Of a DNA stretch of 64,000 nt, positions 1 through 12,140 are shown in pieces. The DNA comes from Polytrichum commune. Its lineage: Eukaryota; Streptophyta; Polytrichopsida; Polytrichales; Polytrichaceae. The stretch lies in assembly GCA_950295325.1 (NCBI GenBank), contig OX485808.1, positions 28,044,527 through 28,108,526 of the forward strand, read 5' to 3'. The notes beneath the pieces are model-generated. The model saw only the letters and a list, made by a program, of their open reading frames with translations. It was not told the DNA's origin and made no database searches. Position 1 is the stretch's first letter, and every line of letters begins with the position of its first letter. A program made the position numbers and the translations under genes.

Positions 1-1949
1 ATTGTTTGAATATATTTTGAAACCACCAAATATAATAAAAATCAAAGTCTTTTTACATGTTGTCCTATTGTGCATAATCTATTGCCTTCATTTAGAATCT
101 AAAATTTATGAAACATGGATTTTTACATGTTTTGCATGGTTTGCATGTTGATATTTATAGATTGGTTGAACTATGTTGTATCTTACGATGTATGTTCTCG
201 CACTAAAGTTGTTCCTTTGCTTTCCCTTAAGAAAAATATGTAGATGCGACAAGTCCTTACTACAATAAAAAGGACATGCAAACTAAATGAACTTCATAAA
301 TACCTTTCGTTTTTATCAAAACATTATATAAGGTTTACAAAGGACTATCATTTTTATAAGTCTATAAGAACGTGGATTGGTGACCTCTATCAAAGTGTCA
401 AAAAATTGATAGTTCTGGTGTAAGACATTCCCTTGGGTGCCCTGACCCTAAATGCCCCCTTGATAAAAACCCGCGATTGTGAATGTAAATTTGAGAGATT
501 GACAAACTCTATAGCTTGAAATAAGAACTAGAGGCACAAGGGTGAGGTGAGGGCTATAGACAAGGAAAGGATGGGAGCAACCAGGGAGAAACATGACATT
601 CATTCTTCTTCAACTTCATATTGTTGCCCTCAAGCCTCCTCTCCACTTAGAACTCCGCGAAAAACGCAAGAACCACATGCAATAAACTATAGGGTCTTAC
701 ATATTAATTGTGGGTAAAATTGTAAAATAATTAAACATAGTATAGGTTTCTCAAGGTGTGTGAAGCATTACTATGTAATATAATAATGTTATTTAATATA
801 ACATTTGACTTAACATCATAAAATTACTTAAGTGATACTTAGAAATACCATGGAAATAAGGGGCTAAATATGAAAAATCATGTACCTTGCACTTCAATTG
901 TGGAGAATGGATGGATAATTGTTGATTTTTTTGTAATATATTGAAGGATGAATGAAATCACTCACTCATGAATACCCCCATCGGATTCTAGATTAAGGTT
1001 ACATGGATGTTTCAATTCTACATGTTTTGTAGAAGATATGTTTTTTGCAAATACCATGTCTCTTTGTCTTAATTTGATGTGCTCCCTTGCATTGATTGTA
1101 CATTATTCTTGTCCATCTTATCAAGTTTTGTTTGGCTATGGCTTCTTTGACTGGTATTGTGGTTGGAGCAAACAATTTTAAGTTTTGTGTGTCATTATGG
1201 CCGTTATTAGCGTTGTTGTTAGTGTATTGCAAGTGTTTTGTAAATTATGCCACTACATAGTATATGGATTGTATTTTGTTGGGCCTATTGGAACCTTGTA
1301 ATATGGTTGGCCTTGAAGCATCACATCTAGAGGGTCACTAACTTTGCCTTGCTTTTGGATACCCCTAAATTATGTTAATGAACACGGAACTTTTATTTGT
1401 TGTCTTGTTTTGTTTATGACATGTACATGCAATTCATTGTTTTTGTTAATATATTACTATGTGGCTTTGCAAGGGGCTTGATTGTGATTTCAAATCATAA
1501 ACCCTAAATCCTAGAGAAGGCTTGTTTTTCTTGTTCTGTACATGTGTTTCTTGTGAGGCTTATAATCAATCATATACCTTAAGGACTTTGGAGGATTGGG
1601 GGATTTTATTTTATTTTATATTTTTTACGTGTAAGTAATATATGGTAGTACCAGTAAACCAATCATCCAACAAATCATAATTACCAAAGGGTGCCAAATA
1701 GTAACAAATATTTACCATTATTTTGAAAATGAGCATGCTTTATAATCCATTCACGTTGGTAAATAACCCTCTATAAAATACTACGTTAACGTTGGTGTAT
1801 ACTTATTCTAAGAGAAAAAAACCTCCTTGGGCCTCTCCATAGCTTAAGGTTGGGTGATTCATACCACATAAGCTCCTCTTACCTACCATATTATTTAAAT
1901 TTGCTACACCGTTTCAACAGTCTTACGTCATGGCCGCTTCCAATTCTAC
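1..1949. other. AT-rich intergenic DNA, no gene recognised
   Basis: I read both strands and found only short open frames without recognisable motifs. The stretch is AT-rich with T and A tracts. No TIR, LTR or tRNA-like structure could be supported. Confidence 0.5.
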
Positions 1950-4130
1950 AAGCACTATCTAAAATTTATGTTGGCTCATGAATTACCTAGTTTGGTTTGC
2001 AATTGCATATAACAAAGACTGTCATTTCAAGTTTTAATAATAAAAAAAGGAAGAAAAAAAACGTCAATGTTCATGCACCAATGTGAATGTGAGCCAATTC
2101 TCCTTATGTTTATGTAATTCATAGTGATCAAGTTTTAGAATAGCGAGAATGAGACAAAATTTACAAAAGTCCAAAGTGAAGACAATCTTTCTCTTGAAAC
2201 AATTACATAGGCCGTTGTAATTGTGCTTGCTTTTGACTTAGAATGGTCAATTTATTATATGCACATAGTCAAATGTCGTTGTAACACATGTTTTTTTTGT
2301 GTTCATTCTAGCCTATAAGTCTTGCCAAATATCACTCAACTGTTGGTGCATGATCAATAAGAGTGACCACACAGGCCCACATAAGGCCCACATACCTCAA
2401 CTCCCATTGCATACATGACTCAATTTGCCCATAACACTCTACAACTTCTTGGTTGCGTTCTGTGGGACCAAGTTTCACATGAGCAAAATTCTTCTTTATT
2501 TCCGGTATTCCGAGTTTATGAGGAGCACTCAAGCTTCAATCTGTGAAGTTTTCGACAAGTAGTTGTTGATTATTAAAGTTTTTATTAATGACAACCTCTT
2601 GCTTTGGAAAAAGAGATCATCATGTAGATGCTTAGTAATGTTGTGGTTTCTTTGTTCCACCATATATACCTACGTATAATGCATGCCCTAGTTTGCATCG
2701 ATTACAATATGCATTGTTAATTTGGATTCTACTACGTCAGCTATAGTTGGCAATTACACTCCACTAATCAACTTATACCCAACCAATAGGTATACATGCA
2801 CGTCCAGAGGTTAATGCATTTAGAAGGTTATTAGGGCATAAGATTAGTTAGTGCATACCTTCAGTTGGGCAGACCGTGCAATCCCAAGAGTGTAATCACA
2901 ACATCTTGCAAACTTCTACACTCCACGCTACAGTGTTAGCCTGATGGTGTAGGAAGACCCTTACTTTGCTCTGTAATGTTACGGGGGCCGAGGGTTCCCA
3001 CCACCACTAACTTACCACACCCATGAATCCAAACTTTGGTTGTCAAGCCCACAAACAACTAGACTACTTCTCATTTCAAAATTATAGTGGCATGCACTAA
3101 ATACCACAAACACCATGTTTTCCGTACTCTCTATCTCTCCCAACCCACTAGAAGAAGAAGAAGAAGAAAAGGAACTTAAGGATGTACTTAACTCATTAAC
3201 CCTCAAACCCGACGGACGAGGTACCAACAACCCTTTTCCTTGGTCAAACATCAAAAACCAACTATTGTACTAAGTACTAATCTTTCCTAATAGTTTTCAA
3301 ATTTGATGTCATTGAATGCAACCAATATTAAATAGAACCATACATGGAGCTAGCTATGATTGTATAACACCAAAGTGCTAGAAATAGAAATCAAAGATCC
3401 GGTTTGACAACGGCTTGTCTTTAGAGACATAGGTTTGCAAATCGTATCCCGTACTAAGAAGTTAATTCCTAATGTATAATACTACTAGTACGGATTTGGG
3501 GTTTCATGCACCACTTACTACAAGCGCCACCATGTCATGGGATCAAAGTGGCCACGTCAAAGCGATTTCCAAAATTGAAAATTATTAGTATGTTCTCCAA
3601 ATAGGTAGCAAAATATAGAAATCGAAGGTACGGGTTGACTCAACATAGTGGGGAAGGTGTGGGTGTGCGTGTGTGTCTTTTAGTATGCAAATCGTACTAG
3701 GCTTGAGATTTTATAAACCTCTTCATTGTCCTTGAAAGGTATTCATTAAGAATTCACTTTTTTTGAGGTTATGGGTATACCTTTGCTTTTAAACTACCAC
3801 TTTTTCTTGGAAACAAACATATTTTGAAATAAAACCTCATACATGTGTTTGTGTAGGTCCCGGTCAATTCATTTAAAATTTAGTCTTGCGATTGTACTCC
3901 CTAGGCAGAGTGTTTAACGCGTTAGTTGGGCCCATGTTAACCATTTTGCATACAATGTACGCCAAGGACAAACACATCATTTATAGCATAGACTGCAAAA
4001 GTCATATTGAAGATAATTTTTCGCCAAGGGGATGGAGGGCCCCGGTTGTCCTCGATACTTCAAGTGAAAGTGCATGAATGTTTAGTCACCCACTAAATGG
4101 ACGTAAGAGCAGGGCTACTATAATGTTCAA
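1950..4130. repeat. Diverged large repeat, copy 1 (partner at 22.56-24.48 kb)
   Basis: Blocks through this stretch align in the same order and orientation with 22,560-24,480. Examples are the stretch around 2,770-2,850 with 22,810-22,890 (both contain CCAACCAATAGGTATAC), 3,370-3,410 with 23,940-23,985 (both contain TAGAAATAGAAATCAAAG) and about 4,035 with 24,385. Small indels separate the blocks. No coding capacity is visible in either copy, so this is probably an old non-coding mobile element or a segmental duplication. A short (AAG)n tract lies near 3,150-3,170. Confidence 0.6.
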
Positions 4131-5518
4131 AACACTCTTTTGCATGGACTTTACTTGGTAGTGGATTCAAGATTGCTTGATTTTCAAGTTGGAGTATTTT
4201 TTTCCTCAAACCATGACGTGCCAAGTTGGCAGGAAAGTGATGGCACATCAACACCTGCAAATCTCAGCGGTCCCCATTCAATGAAGTACTACTTGTTTGA
4301 GAAACCACTCTTTCAAACTTGAATCCATTCATGAGCGTGAAAGCAAGATCCATTAAGAAGTGTTTTGAACTCTAAGTTTCTTAACAATCAATCACAAGGA
4401 TTACTCAAAAATGATTAATATACGACAATCACCAATTTTTATGCTTCGGGTTTAGTTTGAGTCCAAACATTGACATAAGAAATTATGACAAATGTATTTT
4501 TATGTTCCTTGCTTCTCATAAACATATTTATAACAAATATTATAGTGGTTACATATGATATGAATTACCTCTACCTAATATTATGTGGTCTCTATGTAAC
4601 TATTTAGTGTGTAAAATCTAAAAAAAATCTAAAAAAAATTATAACATGTATATTAGCTAAATAATAGTTACGTAGTGGATAATAATCTTTAATGCTTAGC
4701 ATTTTGAATGTTGTGTAGAAATTTTTATGTTTAGTTCCAATAGCTTCATATCATTCCCTATAAATATTTCAATTCAAGTCTTGGTGCATCATTGTAGTAT
4801 ATACAATTATTATAGTTCATATAATTGTTGACTATGTTCATGCAATGAATGTTGTGTCACCTTGATATTGAACCAATTGGCTAGTCCATTATGCAATACA
4901 TGTTGCGGATGTTGAATATTATAACAACTCAAAATTAAGAACTTCTTAGTCTAAAAAAAAAAATTATAATAAAAAGATAAGAAAATGAACTACGTATAAT
5001 GAGATTACACTCAAGGATTCCAAATGAGATTTCATATCAATATGTGAAAGAGTACAATATAGCTTGAGAGATTTTAAGTTGCCATTCAAAGTTACTACCA
5101 AACCCTACATTTTTTTACATAACACAATTCTCAAACTACCACCTTGCGCAACTATGGAGTATAGAAAAAGGAGTTCGGTAGAGGCCTTCTTTTGAACTTT
5201 ATCTGCAAGAAGCCAACAAAGACACACACAAACATTAGTATAAAAAATGTTAGAATAAGGTTATGATAGTAAACTACCAAAAAATGGAAATAACATAACA
5301 ATGAAGCATGATATGTGTATACAATCCTAAAAGTGGGTCACCATACGCAACATGTATTACAAATTATAGCAACATCAAACTAGGACTTAACTATATATGA
5401 ATATTTCCATGAAATTTGGACAATTCAAACCATCAATATCGCGTACACTAGATTGTCAAACTACACAAAGATGGTGGTTGAAGAACACGAAATACAAACA
5501 TTTGAAGTTACGGCCGTT
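4131..5518. other. AT-rich intergenic DNA
   Basis: No coding motif was found. A short piece near 4,188-4,245 resembles 6,928-6,985 (both contain GAGTATTTTTTTC followed by a similar GGCAGGA block), which suggests a small diverged repeat. Nothing else is supportable. Confidence 0.4.
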
Positions 5519-6103
5519 GCCTCCTTAGAGTTATCAAGACCGCCTCTACTACTCCTATTTGAAAAGTATATTGCGGGATCGGAAAAGACCAAGAAGACGA
5601 AGAAAACACCTTATTCAATGTAGTTTTCCAAACCTTCACATGATAGCCCTAGTACCCTTCAAAAGAAGGTAACGGTAGCCTTCGCTCTTTTTGTATTGTC
5701 TACTAGAGATGTGTAGCAACCAAAGACCCAAATGGAAAGACGGTCAAAAAGATGGTGTCCATCAACGGGCGGGTGAGGTGTGGATGATTTTGAATATTGA
5801 CCAACTTGTGAGTGGTTAGTTGGGTGTTTAAAGGTGTGGCAAGCTAGTGGTGGTCATTGGGTCCCCAACTAGAAAGAAAGAATGAAAGAAAGAAAGAAAG
5901 AAGGTGTGGTGGCGGGTGGGAGTTGGGTCCAATTGTCCGGCCAACTTACCACCCAACCACGGACACCTTGGCATTGGCCACAAGCCAACAAATCAAACTC
6001 CAACATCTTGGTTGGCACCCATCATTGGGCACCGGAATGGAGAGTACGTTATGGCGTTTGGCAATGTGGCACCCCGAAAGCTCACAAGACTCTTGGGGAA
6101 ACC
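5519..6103. repeat. Dispersed repeat family E, copy 1
   Basis: About 580 bp that matches 41,288-41,888 almost base for base in the same orientation. It includes a (GAAA)n tract at about 5,871-5,903 and the shared right end CACAAGACTCTTGGGG. No open frame is conserved between the copies, so it is probably non-coding. In both copies the match stops where a CTAC(A/T)CTAAATAT transposon end begins. The left boundary is approximate and no TIR was found there. Confidence 0.75.
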
Positions 6104-6740
6104 CTACACTAAATATGACATTTAGTGTATGATTATATTTAGTGTTGTTACCACCCTACCCTGCTCAACACTAATTCTCAATTCTTTGACAATTAGTGTT
6201 AGACATAAATGCGCCGTCACCTTTCCTACTGCCACCTCCCTTCCTGTGAAATACTATTTTTTGATCGCTTCAAGAATCTCTCTCTCTCTCTCTCTCATCC
6301 TCCTCACTTCCTTAAGCTTTCATTCAGCCAAAACCCTCACGATCAAAGATGTGTAGGTTGAGAGGAATCTCGTCAAAGACCTAGAAGAGTGCAATGCGCT
6401 TGTTCATTTGTTTTGTCGATGGAAATTGTGTGCTCTTTTGTAGGAGATGAATATGAGGTCATGTCCAATACATGTGATTGTTTGTTGAGAGGATTCAAGA
6501 GCCATGTGTCCGAGCCATGTATCCGAGCCATGTATCCCTGCTAGCAATAAATCAAGAAATGAGGAACTGAACCTTCTCCTTATTTGCACTAAATTCGTGC
6601 ATGTGACTTCCACATATTACCATAGATGATATTTAGTGTTTGAGTTTACATTTGATGTTACTTACTTTCATAGGGTTAGTGATATTTAGTGTATGCATTT
6701 GTGTTTAGTGTATCAAGCACTAAATATCATATTTAGTGTA
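6104..6740. mobile_element. Non-autonomous TIR element, family C copy 1
   Basis: Both ends begin (reading inward) with CTACACTAAAT or TACACTAAAT, and each end can fold on itself because CACTAAATAT is followed by its near-complement ATATTTAGTG. The subterminal blocks (CAATTAGTGTTAGA on the left; GTTTGAGTTTACA and TTACTTACTTTCATA on the right) match 56,067-56,426. The interior has a (TC)n tract at 6,281-6,297 and no transposase. Superfamily is uncertain: TA outside CACTAAAT could be a mariner-type target duplication or part of the TIR. Confidence 0.7.
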
Positions 6741-7422
6741 CTCCATAACTCTTCTTGATCTTGACCGATACGACCGTTTAATGTGGGAGTTTCTTCAGTC
6801 TACATGCGGGTTACACACTAGCGTCCAAATCTTAGGAACTTGGGGTCCAAAACACCCCTTCACAAACCCTAGTTCTTGACTCAAGGTCTGACCCAAGTTG
6901 GAAGTTTGGTTTCTACAAATGGGTGGAGTATTTTTTTCTGAACCCAGACCATCAAGGTTTGGCAGGAGAGTGTGTCACGTTATAGTAGAGGCGTTTATTC
7001 CCAATCAAGGCTCCATAGGTACTTTATATGGTACCGGATTTTTTATCAAATTGGGATTGAATTTCGATCATGCCAGAACCAATAATGGAATGACACATGT
7101 CTTGATTTTGAGTGCTAAAGTAAGGAAGAATGAGCGGTTATGGCAGACTCTAGACATTGGTAATATGTTCGGACCAACTTTCGGCTTCAAAGTTTCACAA
7201 TATCTTTCATTTAAGGAATGAAATTACCAACAAATTTGCAATCCGCGTGAGTCTATCTTCCTACTATCCGGGAAAAACTTGCACCGCCTCATACTTCTTA
7301 AGATCTGGTGCAAAATCTCTCAAGTGATCAGTTATGGGCGCCTCGACTCTAGTACCACTTCACTATCCCATATGTTGAACTCAAACCCCAGTGTTTTGCT
7401 CTCCACTACATTGGTTATCCCA
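6741..7422. other. Intergenic DNA
   Basis: One 107-codon open frame (6,898-7,221, plus strand) is present, but it has no recognisable domain and is not matched elsewhere in the window. I do not call it a gene. No repeat boundary was found. Confidence 0.35.
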
Positions 7423-7607
7423 ATTAGTGCGTGTTACTACTGGGAGTTACGCAATGCTAGAACTATTTAATGAGAGTGTAATATTTTCCAAACAAAGTCA
7501 TTCATGTCCCATAATGTCCTAACGACCTAATAAACATTTGTTAGTTAAAATTGAACTCATGACTAAGACATGATTGCACTACGAAACTCTGAAATGGGAC
7601 ACACATT
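7423..7607. mobile_element. Degenerate TIR element, family B copy 4
   Basis: The left part (GTTACTACTGGGAGTTACGC) is mirrored on the right, and both resemble the long TIRs of the family B copies at 41,889, 55,628 and 58,334. The terminal CACTAAAT motif has decayed. It is short, non-coding and probably old. Confidence 0.45.
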
Positions 7608-7672
7608 AATTAAGATAATCAGTGTACTCAGATTGCTCGATTCGAGAATATATTTGGTCTTGGAGTCTGATA

Positions 7673-8082
7673 CCAGGGCCACACCAGGCCTCTAGCCGGG
7701 TTCGGCCAGCCACTTCAACCAGGCGGGCTGAACTTGGTTGTGGGTCTGGTGTGACCCTATTTTAGCCATGAAGATGTGTGGCCCTGGTTCGAAAAAATTT
7801 TAAGCTTGCCCTAGTGATCGGGGGGATTTTTGGGCATAACCGGTTGAGATCCTAGTGTTGAGATCCCGGATCACTGGGACGGGCAGCGGAATGGAAGTCG
7901 GTGGGGCTGCCCCATGGCTCCAGCCGGGCAGATTCGCTAGTGGCTGGTTGCAGCCCCACCCGCCTCCCCCAGCCACCCCAGCCATGGTGTGGTGCCGGAA
8001 AAGTGCCCCTGGGGCCCCGCTTGGAAACTAGGGCTGATGTTTTTCAGCCGCTGGACCAGCTGGGGCTCCGGTGTGGCCCTAG
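7673..8082. mobile_element. GC-rich TIR element with TA flanks
   Basis: The left end CCAGGGCCACACC is mirrored by the right end GGTGTGGCCCTAG, and a TA dinucleotide flanks each side (7,671-7,672 and 8,083-8,084). A third terminus, GTGTGGCCCTGGT at about 7,774-7,786, is an exact complement of the left end. So a smaller 115-bp element, or an older nested copy, may share the left end. The interior is markedly more GC-rich than its surroundings and has no recognisable protein. A TA duplication would fit a mariner/Stowaway-type MITE, but this is inference. Confidence 0.6.
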
Positions 8083-8251
8083 TATGAACCATAACATGAG
8101 CCCTAAACCTTTAGGCATGACACCACCTGAATGTAGTGTCTTCGTTCACAAAAAATAGCACACGAGGTTAAATTTGTCAAGGGTATCTTTGTTATTCTGA
8201 CATCATTCCTGTAATATTCCATGTAGAATCTTACTTATTACGTTATGAGAA

Positions 8252-8272
8252 AATATATATATATATATATAT
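8252..8272. repeat. (AT)n microsatellite
   Basis: Uninterrupted alternating AT tract of about 20 bp. Confidence 0.9.
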
Positions 8273-8387
8273 GAAGACAATGTCTCGTGGCCACAGTTGT
8301 AGATTTGGTACTGCAATCTATAAGTTGCAATAGCCATGTAATCTTATTAGTAGACCGCGATGCTCTTGGATTTGATTCCGAGGGCCA

Positions 8388-8640
8388 TCATGGGTCATGA
8401 CTTTGGATGAAGTGGCGGTCCATGATTGGCCCATCCTTGAATATCTCCAATGGCCAGCAATTTTGTCCACGTGGCATCATGCCTCCTTCTCTATTGAACG
8501 CCACCCGTGCCCTCATTCCAACGCAAGCGAAAAGCCCGCATTGGTCAAGGGGTTGAACGGGGGGTGTGGGCCCCACACCCACAAAGGAGGAGGCCAACTT
8601 GCCAAGTCTTAAACTCGTGGATAAATAAAGCCGAGGAACG
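8388..8640. repeat. Dispersed repeat family G, copy 1
   Basis: About 250 bp matching 45,990-46,290. Shared landmarks are GTCATGACTTTGGAT (GTCGTGACTTTGGAT in copy 2), CCTTGAATATCTC and GGCATCATG. No TIR or coding potential was recognised. It lies directly left of the family F element. Confidence 0.65.
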
Positions 8641-8663
8641 ATATTATACTATCTGCATGGGAC

Positions 8664-9175
8664 TAATAGCCCCATTCACACACGCGCCAAAAGAGCCGTG
8701 ACCATGAAATTTTGAGAGCCCAAAAGAAAGTGTCCAAAGGCCGTCCCAACACACCTCCACCATCATGTAGTGTGGTCACGGACCCTCGAGTGTAGTGTGA
8801 AGTCATATGTGACCGGGCCCTCAACCAAATGCTATTTCAATGAATTTTTATTCATGCGAGTCCTCGCACATGATAAAAACAGAATAAATCAACGGTTGTG
8901 AGCGTTCGGAGTGCTATGATCTTCTGGTTTTGTGTTAAACCTAACTCCAAAATGTGGTTTTTGAAAATAATCCAAGTGACCATGAAACATGATCCATTCA
9001 ATGCCACGTAGGAATCCATGTAGACTTCACATCCATCTTGCATTCGCATACTCCGTTGGTCCCTCAAGCGTAGTGTGACACGAACTTGAACCGGCTCCGC
9101 CTTTTCCACCAATGAGAGCGCTTGAAGTGTAATGGTCACGGGCTCTCAGTCTCGTGTGTGAAGTGGCAGGTCTTT
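8664..9175. mobile_element. TIR element family F, copy 1 (decayed ends)
   Basis: The whole length is colinear with the better preserved copy at 48,295-48,796. Shared blocks include GAGCCCAAAAGAAAGTGTCC, GGCCGTCCCAACACACCTCC and GTGACCGGGCCCTCA. The ends have mutated (CCCCATTCACACACG on the left, GTGTGTGAAGTGGC on the right) but still form a TIR. There is no transposase. Confidence 0.7.
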
Positions 9176-9815
9176 AGCTCTGGTACGTGTAGGGAAGTTT
9201 TTTGGGCCTATGGAGTCAATAGTAATACTGGGTGGCCACAGAAAGAGTAATTTAAAGACTTGATCCAAATGTAGAGAAGATGGTCCTTGGGCATGATTAC
9301 GGTCATGCTTGGGGTGATGTGCAGTGGATGAAATTCATCCATTTTGCATTTGACCTTCTCAACATGAAATTCATGGAGTTTTCGATGGCCAATCATATGT
9401 GCAGTTGTTTTAATGAGCTTCCATTAAGATGGTCCCAGGCTTGGACCCAACCCTAGTTTCCGGGAACTCCGTACTTCAAGGCAAGTGGAGCATTAGTAAA
9501 CCAGATATTCAATATAAGTTTACGCCAACATAAAATGATTTAGCTCAAGACCGAGGTTGGTAGCTAGGGCCATGATTATGTTAGGTTAAGTTCGTGAACA
9601 ATGCCTTTGAGGTGCTTTACCAAGCACGTTTAACTTGGACAACTCTTGTAGTGGGGAAGGCATTTGATTTGGAAGGACACATGTTCTTTGCTTAACATTA
9701 TTCAGTCATGTGGGTTGGTTTCACGGTCTTGGAATATGCCAAATATGTTCCAAGGAATTTTCAATTGAAGTAAGAGTATTTGTTCATGTTCATACATTCA
9801 GACTGGCATTTGAAA
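9176..9815. other. Intergenic DNA
   Basis: No gene, TIR or repeat boundary could be supported here. Confidence 0.4.
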
Positions 9816-9930
9816 GGTCTGAGATGACCCTAAACTACCGGGTGATAGTGAAGAGGAACCCATTTACGAATGGAGTGGTTGGCGGTTCAATTCCTGCTGT
9901 GAAATCTTCGCTCTACTTGACGGAAAAAAA
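9816..9930 (+). repeat. SINE-like repeat, copy 1
   Basis: About 115 bp with a Pol III B-box-like motif GGTTCAATTCC at about 9,886 and an A-rich end (GGAAAAAAA). The reverse complement of 38,416-38,528 matches it over its whole length, including GGAGTGGTTGGC and CTCTACTTGA. Two copies in opposite orientation, a B box and an A-rich 3' end fit a short tRNA-related SINE. No clean target duplication was seen, so the assignment is tentative. Confidence 0.55.
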
Positions 9931-10486
9931 TAAAGCAATAACATGGGCAAATCATGTCATGACACAACATGGCTTCCCAAGTTTACTTTGCACCATACGT
10001 CTTAAGGAAGACTTAGCCATGTTTTAGAGTAGATCCTCACACCATGTGAGGTTGCGGTTGCCACCTACACCAAAGTTTAGTTAGTTTTGAGGAGTTTGTG
10101 AAAGGGGAATCTATTTTGGTGAAAGGAAAAAAGAAAAAGAAATAGAAAAAGAAAAGGAAAAAAAACATATTTCCTAAAATGTGGGATGCATCCAAAACAT
10201 CAGTTAGCCATGTGATTGAGGTACATTTCTACATGGGCCTCCACCATCTTACCTTCATGGAAGCAATATAGACTATAGGAAGAAATCGATGCCAATATGA
10301 ATAGTGTTAGTTTGAATAATGCCAACCCTTTTATTGAATGATGTTGCTATGAATAATGTTTTCGGTGATTGATGTTGGGATGAACAATGCTTTGTATGAA
10401 GAAGTTTTAATGTTGACATGGAATTGTTAGGTAGTAGCCCAAACATTTTTTTTGGGTTTGTCAAACATGCCCTTGAATCAGGGTAC
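9931..10486. other. Intergenic DNA
   Basis: Purine-rich A/G tract at about 10,125-10,165, otherwise featureless. No gene recognised. Confidence 0.4.
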
Positions 10487-10841
10487 CTACACTAAATATT
10501 GTATTCATTGTCACCAATTCTAATTATCTTGCTCAATACTAATTGTAAATTGCCCATGTAGTGTCACCAACACTAAATGCAAACCTGACATTATTTGTCA
10601 CTCCTTGTAACAACCTTTGTGATTTTTCATTCATTCATGACAATATAAAGATTGTTACATTACAGAAATTGTTCGGATGCACGAATATACCAAATTTTGT
10701 TTCAGTCGTTGACACAGATTTCATCCAAAATTCAATCATCTGTGGTGGTACTTTTAAAGTTATTCATCAAGAAGTGTCATTAGAAAAGTTACCACGGTGA
10801 CATACAATACCATACGACACTAATTACAATATTTAGGGTAG
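10487..10841. mobile_element. TIR element family A, copy 1
   Basis: 355 bp, starting CTACACTAAATATTG and ending ATATTTAGGGTAG. It has family A internal blocks (CTTGCTCAATACTAATTGTA, GTGTCACCAACACTAA, AAAAGTTACCAC). It is in the same orientation as copies 3 and 5 and inverted relative to copies 2 and 4. Non-autonomous, with no coding capacity. Confidence 0.75.
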
Positions 10842-10965
10842 TCTTTATTTGGACGGATGTGGATGAACTATAGGAGATGGACGAGGAACTCGAAAGGCCC
10901 ATCCCACTCACGTTTACAAATGAAAGTTAATTTAAGCATTGGATGGGATCTCGTCTAGAGAGAGA

Positions 10966-11050
10966 TGCCTCCTGCAAGCTGGGGATAACCCTCACACACT
11001 TGACTTGCTTATAATTAACGTCGATTATTAGAAGATCCCATAATTAGTCA
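10966..11050. repeat. Short dispersed repeat I, copy 1
   Basis: Resembles 53,113-53,195. Both contain AAGCTGGGGA and CACTTGACTTGCTTAT followed by a similar AT-rich tail. Nature unknown. Confidence 0.5.
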
Positions 11051-11138
11051 CTTTGACCCTAGAAACGTGGTATGTAATGTACTATTCTCCCCTTTAAATA
11101 TGACACGTTTGGTCGTGCAAGAAGTGTCGTATTATCCG

Positions 11139-11166
11139 AATGTCGTATTATGCATAATATGACATT
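11139..11166. repeat. 28-bp near-perfect palindrome
   Basis: AATGTCGTATTATG is followed directly by CATAATATGACATT, giving two 14-bp arms with one mismatch and no loop. Further copies of TGTCGTATTAT and TGTCGTAC lie within 40 bp on each side. It may be the relic of a small foldback element. Confidence 0.7.
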
Positions 11167-11404
11167 TTGACCTCAAATGTCGTACAATCGAGGTTTTTCA
11201 AAAGAATGGCCTGCACAATGAAGATACATAAGTATGGAAGAACATGTTTACTGAAGAAATATGCTCACAATGTCACAAAATGTGGGAGTTGAAAAAAAAA
11301 TTATAGTCCCATGATGATGTCTTCATCATATCACACACTACAAAAATAAGAATGTAGTCTTCTGGTGATGCTTTTTGATGTTAAAGACTGATATCTTATT
11401 CAAT

Positions 11405-12140
11405 TTATCCATAGATGATTGCATGTTCATCACATCTACAGCTGGAAACTCCAATGCAAAATTGATAGAACTCGGGCATATTCACAGGCTCGAGGAAGTT
11501 GACTATTAGCGTTGGTTGGTCATCAACATCATTCCCCTCCATTGGCTCTTCATTTAAATCTAAACCCAAATGGATTTCTCTACCCTATACCAAATCCACC
11601 AACTTGGCTATGATGTACTCTGCATCAACAATTTCGTCTCTTGCCAATTGCACACATTCTTCAACATGCATTTCGTCAGCTCCAAAATTCAAAGAGGAAA
11701 CTTGACTTGCCAATTCATATGATGCTACCTTCATTCTCGATTTCTCACATTCATCCTATATGGGAAATCAACAATCCAGTCTACAAGTAAAATTTTGGAC
11801 ATCCTTCAATTGTTTCGTATGATTTGGGAATTCATCTCTCTGCACACTTGAGAGCACTGCATAATAGCTTGCTTTTATATTGAGCACTATTTTCCTCAAG
11901 TCTTATTGAGTGGTAGAAAAATCAAACTAAGAGAGAACCCATTCCAAAAGCTTCTTCTTATACTGAACTTTGAATGAAGCAATTTTTCCATGATCCAAGG
12001 ATCATATCAAACTTGTAACATTAGGTGGTTAGAAAGCGATAGTAATATTGCACAATTGTAAGGTTGGAAAACCAAATGATTTACCCTTACCAACATGCTT
12101 AAGGGAATGAATAGTAGAATTATTCATATTTTTAAAAGGA
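11405..12140 (-). pseudogene. Decayed pogo/Tigger-type (DDE_1) transposase, C-terminal part
   Basis: Read on the minus strand, one frame gives NNSTIHS near 12,120, then NITIAF, a stop, PPNVTSLI, a stop and SLDHGKIASFK near 11,990. This reproduces the conserved order of DDE_1/CENP-B-like transposases: a DN-containing catalytic strand, then the PPN-TS-QP-D-G-I-FK signature. Downstream the frame carries LEWVLS and, after several stops and at least one frame change, a long acidic tail with LDLNEEPMEGND. Stops of all three types make it non-functional. The N-terminal DNA-binding part and first catalytic Asp were not found. No TIRs were found. Family assignment rests on the PPN...DHG...FK block. 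Confidence 0.7.

Noticed and set aside
6898-7221. 107-codon plus-strand open frame
   Set aside because: No motif, no homologous frame elsewhere in the window, poor context.
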